A stretch of 64,000 bases of DNA from positions 868,001-932,000 of the forward strand of contig NZ_BAAAWH010000001.1 of NCBI RefSeq assembly GCF_039534975.1, written 5' to 3'. This document shows, piece after piece, positions 9,481-16,472 of the stretch (position 1 is its first letter; the number at the start of each line of letters is the position of its first letter). The notes under the pieces were generated by a model, which was given only the letters and a program-made list of their open reading frames with translations, did not search any database and had not been told where the DNA came from. This DNA comes from Microbacterium terregens (GTDB lineage Bacteria; Actinomycetota; Actinomycetes; Actinomycetales; Microbacteriaceae). A program made the translations under genes and the position numbers.

Positions 9481-9783
9481 GTGCGGGGGTGCGGGGGTGC
9501 GTGCGTGCGTGCGTGCGTGTCGATGTGTCGCGGCCCGTCTTGACGCTCGCGGCCGGTGCTCGTAGGCGTGCCGGGAGCGCGAGGGCGGGCCGCGAGAGCC
9601 GCGGCGCCTCCTCGGTCGCCGACCGCCTGCCGCCGCGCGGCGCTGCTGCAGTCACCGACGGTCGGTGCGGTGCGCCCCGCGCGAGGGGCGCGGATCTGTC
9701 GCGGCCCGTCTTGTCGCTCGCGGCGGGTGTACGTAGGCGTGCCGGGAGCGTGAGGGCGGGCAGCGAGAGTCGCGCCGACGGCT
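9481..9783. repeat. GTGC microsatellite plus two direct repeats of the CGGGCCGCGAG family
   Basis: Bases 9481-9520 are a run of GTGCGGGG and (GTGC)n units. Two direct copies of an approximately 78-bp unit start at 9526 and 9697 (TGTCGCGGCCCGTCTTG..., then TAGGCGTGCCGGGAGCG and a GGGC(C/A)GCGAGAG end). No plausible gene is seen between the L17 terminator and 9790. The same words recur in the spacers at 10.8-11.7, 15.5-16.4 and 18.8-19.6 kb. Confidence 0.8.
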
Positions 9784-9789
9784 AAGCGG

Positions 9790-10752
9790 TCAGCGACCCA
9801 CGGCCCTCGGCGCGCCGCGGTCGCGCAGAAAACGATCGAATCGCCCTAGCGAGATGGCGTCGTCCCACACCCACCTGTCGAACGAGTTGACCAGCGGCCG
9901 AAGCGCGTCCTCGCGCTCCTTCTCCCGCACGACCACGTCCGCGGGAGGCAGGCCTTTGGTGTACTCGCCGCGCGTGTACTTATGGATGCCGTCGAACTCG
10001 CCGATCTTGCGCACACCCGTCCAGAAGAAGTCGACGTCGGATCGGCGGCCGCGCAGATCCGTGAATGTCACCTGCAGGTCCGGTGCTGCGTAGCCCAGCT
10101 CGTGGATTCTCGCTCGCGACAGCGATTCGCCGGCGTTCGCCGCTCGCGCATCCCCGAACTCGATGGCCTTCGCGGCGGCGCGGTGCCCGTACCTGACGCG
10201 GGCGCGATCGAGCTCTTCCAGCAGCCTGGCGATCGTCAATCCGCGGCGCAGCCCTTCGTCCACCATGGCGGCGGCCGACGCGAACGGAAGGACGCGGCAC
10301 ATGTCCACGACGGTGCGCGACAGGCTGGTGGTGCGAACGCCGTCGATCACGCCGGTGTCGACGTCGGACCGGGCTCGGTGCCGCATCACCTTTGCCGAGC
10401 TGCTTCCGCCTGCGGCCGCCGGGTCGGTCACGTGAAGCTTCGACGGCCATGCGCCGATCAGCGGCAGCATGTGCATCGCGGCCGCCGACCAATGCGACGC
10501 GATGCGTTCCGCGTCACCGAGCGCCATGCACGCCTGCACGAACAGTCGGTGTCGAGCGTCAGCGTCGGCCGCGGCATCCGATCTCGCATACGCACCCCGC
10601 CGGAGCCGGACGAGCCCGCCGCGAGCGACGAGACCGTGGATCGATGTCGCCGACAGTCCGCTTTCGAGCAGGTCGCCATGGAACAGGATGCCGCGACCCC
10701 GGGCCTGCGCCACATTCACGCCGTTCGCGACGCGGTCGTCGGAGAGGTTCAC
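9790..10752 (-). CDS. AbiEi-like N-terminal region with DUF559-like C-terminal region
   Basis: The product is about 320 residues. The N-terminal half looks like the winged-helix part of AbiEi-type antitoxins and their many actinobacterial relatives (LSATSIHGLVARGGLVRLRRGAYA, then an ASHWSAAAMHMLPL segment and the TTSLSRTVVDMCR motif). The C-terminal quarter resembles PD-(D/E)XK nuclease-like DUF559 domains: RRSDVDFFW...KIGEFDGIHKY gives D, E and K in order. No AbiEii-like toxin gene lies next to it, so a toxin-antitoxin role is not supported here. The GTG at 10752 is an estimate; the frame continues upstream into repeats. Confidence 0.65.
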   Translation of the reverse strand: MNLSDDRVANGVNVAQARGRGILFHGDLLESGLSATSIHGLVARGGLVRLRRGAYARSDAAADADARHRLFVQACMALGDAERIASHWSAAAMHMLPLIGAWPSKLHVTDPAAAGGSSSAKVMRHRARSDVDTGVIDGVRTTSLSRTVVDMCRVLPFASAAAMVDEGLRRGLTIARLLEELDRARVRYGHRAAAKAIEFGDARAANAGESLSRARIHELGYAAPDLQVTFTDLRGRRSDVDFFWTGVRKIGEFDGIHKYTRGEYTKGLPPADVVVREKEREDALRPLVNSFDRWVWDDAISLGRFDRFLRDRGAPRAVGR

Positions 10753-11659
10753 GCCTCGAGCATGGGCGCGCGCGCCGAGGGCGATGGGTGTCTGCGGCGG
10801 ATCTGTGCAGTCGAGCGAGAACGCGGCAGCGGGGGAGGAGTCGGCCGGGCGGTCTCGGCCGGGGTGGTTCGCGGCCGGGTGCGTGCGATCGCGGCGGCGG
10901 GGTGGCACGTGACCGGGGCGGCAGGCGGGCGGACGCGGGGCTCGCGGCATGCGTTTCGTGTCGCGGCGTGCGTTTGGTGTCGCGGCGCGTGTTGGAGTGT
11001 GGGCCGCGAGGCGGAGCGCGGGCCGCCAGCGCTGCCGCGACCGCGAGGCGCTGCTCGCCGTGCGGCGGGCCAGGCTCGGGTCGATGCTTCGGGGTTCGCG
11101 GCATGGGTTCGGTGTCGCGGCGCGTGTTGGAGTGCGGGCCGCGAGGCGGAGCGCGGGCCGCGAGCATGCCGGTCCACCGTGGGGATCGCGTGGTGCTCTT
11201 CGCGGTCGGCGGGCAGGGGCTCGGGCGACGCTCACGGCCGCGGCACGCGTTCGGTGTCGCGGCCCGTCTTGGTGCGCGGGCCGCGAGGCGGAGCGCGGGC
11301 CGCGAGCGGTACGGCGCCCGCGAGGCGCCGCTCGCTGTGCGGCGGGCCAGGCTCGGGTCGACGCGCGGCTCGCGGCATGGGTTTAATGTCGCGGCCCGTG
11401 TTGGAGTGCAGGCCGCGAGGTAAAGCGCGGGCCGCGAGGATGCGGGTCCACCGCGGGTATCGCGTCGCGCCCCTCGCGGTCGGCGGGCAGGGGCTCGTGC
11501 GACGCTCACGAACGCGGGCCGCGATCGGTGCGGCGCCCGCGAGGCGCCGCTCGCCGTGCGGCGGGGCAGGCTCGTCGACGCGCGGCTCGCGGCACGCGTT
11601 CGGTGTCGCGGCCCGTGTTGGAGTGCGGGCCCCGAGGTGAAGCGCGGGCCGCGAGCGGT
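10753..11659. repeat. Composite repeat array, about 130-145-bp units
   Basis: Five successive units start near 10940, 11096, 11238, 11367 and 11586. Each begins with GCGGCAYGCGTTCGGTGTCG and continues through GTTGGAGTGCGGGCCGCGAG and GCGCGGGCCGCGAG. Between these cores two different filler types appear (one with GAGGCGCCGCTCGC, one with GGTCCACCG...GATCGCG), mostly alternating. No gene is supported. The right end is interrupted by the IS481-family insertion. Confidence 0.8.
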
Positions 11660-12927
11660 GCGGAGCGCACGCGCTGTGTGGGTTCACGACATAGGCGACA
11701 GGTGATCGGCGACACGTGAGTCGGGTCATAGGCGACACACTCGGGCATGTCGTCGAAGCATCGGGTCGTGGTGTTGAAGATCGTCGCCGGGCAGCTGAGC
11801 GTGAGCGCGGCGGCTGCCGAGTACGGGCTGAGCCGCCAGTATCTGCACAAGCTCCTTGCCCGCTACCGGCGCGGCGGACTCGACGGGCTCGAGCCGCGCT
11901 CTCGGGCGCCGCTCGAGCCCGCACGCGACCACCGATCAGGTCAGGGATCGGGTCGTGCAGTTGCGCCAGGCGTTGACCGCGGCCGGGACCGACGCCGGCC
12001 CCGTCACGATCGCGTGGCACCTCACCCAGGAAGGACTGCGCGCACCATCGATCTCCACGATCCGCCGGATCCTGCACACGGCCGGACTGATCATCCCAGA
12101 GCCACGCAAGCGACCCACATCGTCCTACATCCGCTTCGAAGCCGCCCAACCCAACGAGACCTGGCAGTCCGACTTCACCCACTGGCGCCTTCACGACGGC
12201 AGCGACGTGGAGATCCTGAACTGGCTCGATGACCACTCCCGCATGCTGCTCAGCTGCACCGCCCACCAGCCCGTCACCGGCAGACACGTTGTCGACACCT
12301 TCCTGTCCACCATCGACGCCTACGGCCCGCCCGCCTCCACCCTCACCGATAACGGCCGCGTCTACACCGCCCGCCACTCCGGCGCACGCAACGAGTTCGA
12401 ATACGTCCTCGCCGCGCTGAACATCGTGCAGAAGAACGGCGCCCCGAACCACCCGCAAACCCAAGGGAAGGTCGAAAGATTCCACCAGACCCTGAAACGC
12501 TGGCTCACCGCCCGCCCCCACGCCACCACGATCCCCGAGCTGCAAGCCCAACTCAACGCATTCCGCGACCACTACAACACCGCCCGCCCGCACCGCGCCC
12601 GAAACGGCCTCACCCCCGCGTCCGCCTACACAGCCTCACCCAAAGCCACACCCGCCGGAACACGCCCCGACGCCGGCCACTACCGAATCCGCTACGACCA
12701 CGTCGGCAGCAACGGGAAGATCAGCTTCCGCCGCGCCGCCCGCATGCACCACCTCGGCATCGGCACCGCCCACCGCGGCAAACGCTGCATCCTCATCGCC
12801 GACGAACACACCGTCACCGTCATCCACCTCGACACCGGCGAAATCCTCGCGACCAACACCATCAACCCCGCCAAAACCTACTGGCGAAACAACGAAAGAG
12901 TGAACCGTCCCCGGTTCTGTGCCGCTC

Positions 12928-13893
12928 CTATGCGGGTTCCATCACCGGATGGGATGGCGTTTCGAGGTCAGCGTAGTACGCGGCCTCGAGCTCTTCGGGC
13001 GGGACGTCTCCGATGGTCGAGTGCAGGCGTCTCGCGTTGTACCAGTCGACCCAGTCGGTGGTGACCCATTCGACGTCGTCGATCGTGCGCAGCGGCCCGG
13101 ATCGGAACGGGGAGCCGTCGCGGATCGCCTCGTTCTTGAACAGCCCGATGGTCGATTCGGCCAGGGCGTTGTCGTATGCGTCACCGATCGATCCGATCGA
13201 CGCGGCGATGCCCTCGAGGGCGAGCGTCTCGGCGAACGACACGCTCGTGAACTGTGAGCCGGCGTCGCTGTGATGGATCAGCCCGTCCTTCACTCCGTGC
13301 CCGGCACGGTCACGGCGCCACAGTCCCATCCGCAGCGCGGTGGTCACCAGCGGTGTCGTCTTCACGGTCGCGGCATGCCAGCCGACGACCGCCCTCGAGT
13401 AGCAGTCGATCACGAACGACACATAGACGAACCCGGCCCACGTCCGCACATACGTGAAGTCAGCGACCCACTGCCGGTTCGGCGCGGCGGCGGTGAAATC
13501 GCGGTCCAGTAGGTCAGGCGCCCTCGCGGCGTTACGGTCCGGGATGGTGGTCCGCACGCCCTTGCCCCGCACGAGGCCGTTGATCTGCAGCTGTCGCATC
13601 AGTCGGTCAACTTGCCGCTTCGACACGGCGAGGTCTTGCCGGCGCAGCAGCGCGGTCATCTTCCGTCGCCCATACATCGACTCCGGCGTCAGCTCGCCCT
13701 TCGCGTTCACCCGGGCGGCTCGGATCGCGTCGATGATGACCGCGTCCGCGAGGTCCCGGTTGCTGGGCTGGGCGCGTTTCCATGCCCGATAGGTCCGCTC
13801 GGCGACCGGCACGCCCTGCTCCCGCAGAACCTTGCAGATCGACCCGACCGAGCGGCCTTTGGCGCGTTGATCCTCGATGAACGCGAGGATCAA
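12928..13893 (-). CDS. IS3-family transposase OrfB (DDE catalytic part)
   Basis: The frame encodes 321 residues. It has the HTH_21-like region (KGELTPESMYGRRKMTALLRR) and the rve catalytic core: first Asp in RQWVADFTYVRTW, second in IHHSDAGSQFTS, Glu in NALAESTIGLFKNE. It overlaps orfA by four bases in a different frame. In this family OrfAB is made by -1 frameshifting, and the GGTTTTCTTCG stretch near the end of orfA is a plausible slip site; that is inference. Confidence 0.93.
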   Translation of the reverse strand: MILAFIEDQRAKGRSVGSICKVLREQGVPVAERTYRAWKRAQPSNRDLADAVIIDAIRAARVNAKGELTPESMYGRRKMTALLRRQDLAVSKRQVDRLMRQLQINGLVRGKGVRTTIPDRNAARAPDLLDRDFTAAAPNRQWVADFTYVRTWAGFVYVSFVIDCYSRAVVGWHAATVKTTPLVTTALRMGLWRRDRAGHGVKDGLIHHSDAGSQFTSVSFAETLALEGIAASIGSIGDAYDNALAESTIGLFKNEAIRDGSPFRSGPLRTIDDVEWVTTDWVDWYNARRLHSTIGDVPPEELEAAYYADLETPSHPVMEPA

Positions 13894-14201
13894 CGGCGTC
13901 GGGGGTCGAGTTCCCCGGCGAAGAAAACCGCCGCGTCCCGCAGAATCGCGTTCGCCTCACGCAACTCACGGTTCTCCCGCTCGAGCCGACGCATCCGCTC
14001 CGACTCACTCGAGGACACCCCCTGGCGCTCGCCCCCGTCGATCTGCGCCTGCCGCACCCAGCGGCGCAGCGACTCAGCCCCGAACCCGAGCCTCGCCGAA
14101 ACCGCCTCGCACGCAGTCGTCAGGTTCGGGTACTCATCGAGGTGATCGAGCACAAGCCGGATCGCTCGCTGCTTCGTCTCCTCCGGAATCCTCTTCGGCA
14201 T
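13890..14201 (-). CDS. IS3-family transposase OrfA (helix-turn-helix)
   Basis: A 103-residue basic protein starting MPKRIPEETKQRAIRLVLDH, with a helix-turn-helix (TTACEAVSARLGFGAESLRRWV) and a heptad-like leucine zipper (SERMRRLERENRELREANAIL). It binds the IS ends and supplies the N-terminus of the OrfAB fusion. The start at 14201 is chosen over longer options because it gives the family N-terminus. Confidence 0.92.
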   Translation of the reverse strand: MPKRIPEETKQRAIRLVLDHLDEYPNLTTACEAVSARLGFGAESLRRWVRQAQIDGGERQGVSSSESERMRRLERENRELREANAILRDAAVFFAGELDPRRR

Positions 14202-14258
14202 GATCAACATCTTCCTTCCAGACTCGAAAGGAAACGGCATCAAACCGGGGACGGTTCA

Positions 14259-14285
14259 GAGAGCCCGGCCGATGGCCGGGCTCTC
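14259..14285 (+). terminator. Hairpin at the 3' end of the IS481-type transposase
   Basis: GAGAGCCCGGCC at 14259-14270 pairs with GGCCGGGCTCTC at 14274-14285, followed by TTTCTT. It overlaps the last codons of the reconstructed transposase. Its first three bases are one copy of the GAG duplication made by the IS3-type insertion. Confidence 0.7.
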
Positions 14286-14420
14286 TTTCTTGATGTCTCC
14301 TATGTCGCGACTCAGATGTCTCCTATGTCGCGACTCATCACAGCGGAGCGCACGCGCCACTCCGCCCCCCCGCGACCGCCCCGCGCCGTGCGCCGCGCCG
14401 CGGCGGGTACGCTTGCGGGC

Positions 14421-15446
14421 GTGAGTGAGTCGGCGACCCCGCCCCTGTCCGAGCGGCTAAACGCCGCACCGCCGGTCCAGCCGCAGCATCCGGATGTCGT
14501 GTTCCGCCCGGCCACCGTGGACGACATCGATGCCGTGCATGCTGCGGTGGCGGCATCCGATCGGGTGGACCACCCCACCTGGGTGACGCCGCGCGAGGAG
14601 ATCGCCGACATATTCGAGCTCTCGCACGTCGACGCCGCACGCGACACGCTGCTTGCCATCGCGCCCGACGGTGCGGTCGTGGCGATGGGGTGGGCGATGG
14701 TGCACCCGACTCAGGATGCCGAGCTCCACGCGTACTTGCAGGGCACGGTCCATCCGGACTGGCGTCGCAAGGGCATCGGCACCGAGCTGATCGGGTGGCT
14801 CTACGCGCGCGCGATCGAGCTGCTCGCCGACACGGGGTCGACGGCGGAGGCGGCGATCTACCAATACGTCGATGAGGGCAACACGGATGCCGCAACCCTC
14901 GGCGAGCGGCTCGGCCTGCGCACCGAACGCTGGTTCACGTCGATGCAGCGCGACCTGGCGGATCCGATCGAGGAGCCGCCAGCCGCGGACGGGGTCGAGC
15001 TGATCGCGTACACGGCCGACCGTTCGGGCGCTGTCCTCGCTGCTCGCAACGACGCGTTCCGCGACCACTGGGGGAGCCTGCCCAGCACGCCGGAACGGTG
15101 GGGGCAGTTCGTGGACGGACCGTTCCTGCGTCCTGACCTGTCGACCCTCGCGCTCGTGGACGGTCGCGTCGTGGCGTTCTGCATGGCGTCGGTCAACGAG
15201 GAGGACTGGGCAGCTCTCGGCGCCCCGAATACCTATATCGATCTGATCGGGGTGGTGCGGGACTCCCGCGGCCGTGGCCTGGCGCCGGCGGTCATCGCGC
15301 GGACGCTTCAGGCGGCGAAGGCTGCCGGGCTCGAGCAGGCCGTGCTCGACGTCGACACCGCGAGCAAGACCGGCGCGAACCGGCTGTACGAGCGGCTGGG
15401 GTTCCGGCCGACGCAGCGGCAGCAGGCGCTGGTGCGGCGGTTCTAG
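14421..15446 (+). CDS. Acetyltransferase with two GNAT domains
   Basis: The 341-residue protein has two tandem GNAT folds, like mycothiol synthase and related enzymes. The first acetyl-CoA motif is QGTVHPDWRRKGIGTELIGW (about residues 107-126); the second is DLIGVVRDSRGRGLAPAVIA, followed by DTASKTGANRLYERLGF. The substrate cannot be read from the sequence, and mycothiol synthase itself is not claimed. The GTG at 14421 opens the conserved part. The gene is flanked on both sides by repeats, with no operon partner. Confidence 0.8.
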   Translation: MSESATPPLSERLNAAPPVQPQHPDVVFRPATVDDIDAVHAAVAASDRVDHPTWVTPREEIADIFELSHVDAARDTLLAIAPDGAVVAMGWAMVHPTQDAELHAYLQGTVHPDWRRKGIGTELIGWLYARAIELLADTGSTAEAAIYQYVDEGNTDAATLGERLGLRTERWFTSMQRDLADPIEEPPAADGVELIAYTADRSGAVLAARNDAFRDHWGSLPSTPERWGQFVDGPFLRPDLSTLALVDGRVVAFCMASVNEEDWAALGAPNTYIDLIGVVRDSRGRGLAPAVIARTLQAAKAAGLEQAVLDVDTASKTGANRLYERLGFRPTQRQQALVRRF

Positions 15447-16472
15447 GGTCCGGCGTTCGTTCGGGCTCGTGGGCGGGTGGGCCGGCGTCGCGGCACGTGT
15501 TTCGTGTTGTGGCGGGTGCTTCGTGTCGCGGGCAGGCCCTTTGCCGCGGGCCACGAGGTGGAGCGCGGGCCGGGAGCGGGAGCGTGGGCCGCGAGGTGGA
15601 GCGCGGGCCGGGAGCGGGAGCGTGGGCCGCGAGGCTCGGCGTGGGCCGGGAGCGGGAGCGTGGGCCGCGAGGCTCGGCGCGGGCCGCGGGCCGGCGCGGG
15701 GCCGGAGGTGCGGTGGGGCTTGACGCACGGGGCCCCGCGACGGTCAGACCGCTCGCGGCATGCAGTTCGTATCGCGGCGGGTACTTGAACACGGGCCGGC
15801 ACGCGAAGCGCGCGCCGCGAGCGACGCGGGCACGGGGCTCGGGGCAGGCTTCGGCGTCGCGGCACGTGTTTCGTGTCGCGGCGGGTGTTCAAGCGCGGGC
15901 CGGGAGCGGAACCGCGGGCCGCGAGCGTATGCACGGGCCGCGAGCGGATGCGGCCGCGTTGCTGGGATGGGCGCGGGGGCGTGGCCGCGACGGGGCTGGC
16001 GGGGAGCCGCAGGCATAGGGCTCGGGCAGGCGTCAGCGTCGCGGCACGTGTTTCGTGTCGCGGCGGGTGTTCAAGCGCGGGCCGGGAGCCGTAGCGCGGG
16101 CCGCGAGCCGAAGCGCGGGCCGGGAGCCGAAGCGCGGGCCGGGAGCGGATGCGGGCGCGTTGCTGGGATGGGCGCGGGGGCGTGGCCGCGACGGGGCTGG
16201 CGGGGACCCGCGGGCGCGGGGCTCGGGGCGGGGCTCCGCGTCGCGGCACGTGTTTCGTGTCGCGGCGAGTGCTCAAGCGCGGGCCGGGAGCGGAAGCGCG
16301 GGCCGCGAGCGGATGCGGGCCGGCCACCAAGCGCGGGCGGTCCACGGCGCGGGCGAGCCACGAAGCGCGGGCGAGCCACGAAGCGCGGGCCGCAAGCCAC
16401 GCGCGCGGGCAACCCGACACCCGCAGCCACGCCCCACCCGCAGCCACGCCACCCGCAGCCACGCCCCACCCG
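15447..16472. repeat. GC-rich repeat array, long units of about 180-200 bp
   Basis: Three long direct units start near 15857, 16039 and 16241. Each opens with CGTCGCGGCACGTGTTTCGTG and continues with a CAAGCGCGGGCCGGGAGC run, a GCGTTGCTGGGATGGGCGCG segment and GTGGCCGCGACGGGGCTGGC. A shorter set (GGTGGAGCGCGGGCCGGGAG) fills 15530-15690. Open frames here exist on all strands only because stop codons are rare at this GC; none resembles a protein. Confidence 0.8.

Larger units (their letters stand above)
12901..14258 (-). mobile_element. IS3-family insertion sequence, 1358 bp, intact
   Basis: Perfect 16-bp terminal inverted repeats TGAACCGTCCCCGGTT at 12901-12916 and 14243-14258 (reverse) bound two overlapping minus-strand frames typical of IS3. 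A 3-bp target duplication GAG is seen at 12898-12900 and 14259-14261, the size expected for this family. It sits inside the 3' end of the IS481-type transposase gene, so it is the later arrival. Confidence 0.95.
11747..14293 (+). pseudogene. IS481-family transposase, frameshifted and interrupted
   Basis: The N-terminal helix-turn-helix (SVSAAAAEYGLSRQYLHKLL) is in one frame up to about 11920. The rest, from about TTDQVRDRVVQLRQAL on, is in another frame. The DDE residues are visible in WQSDFTHW, LTDNGRVY and TQGKVERFHQTL. At 12900 the frame is cut by the IS3-type element. Joining across the insert restores a C-terminus ...RNNEREPGRWPGSLS with stop at 14291-14293. The product is therefore broken twice, unless the first frame change is a recoding site or a sequence error. 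Confidence 0.88.
11675..14342 (+). mobile_element. IS481-family element carrying a nested IS3-family element
   Basis: The ends match as inverted repeats: left TGTG...CGACATAGGCGACA from 11675, right TGTG...CGACATAGGAGACA read inward from 14342. The 15-bp sequence GCGGAGCGCACGCGC lies directly before (11660-11674) and directly after (14343-14357), an exact target duplication within the longer range reported for this family. Removing the IS3-type insert and its 3-bp duplication leaves an element of about 1307 bp, normal for IS481. It landed at the edge of the repeat array. Confidence 0.9.

Noticed and set aside
9481..9520. (GTGC)n run as a phase-variation switch
   Set aside because: No gene or convincing promoter overlaps the run, so slippage would not switch anything visible.
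10469..11640. Plus-strand frames opposite the AbiEi-like gene
   Set aside because: They are antisense to a gene with recognisable conserved parts and continue into the repeat array.
14200..14424. Small gene at the right end of the IS481 element
   Set aside because: It spans the IS3 end, the IS481 end and the start of the next gene, and has no recognisable sequence.
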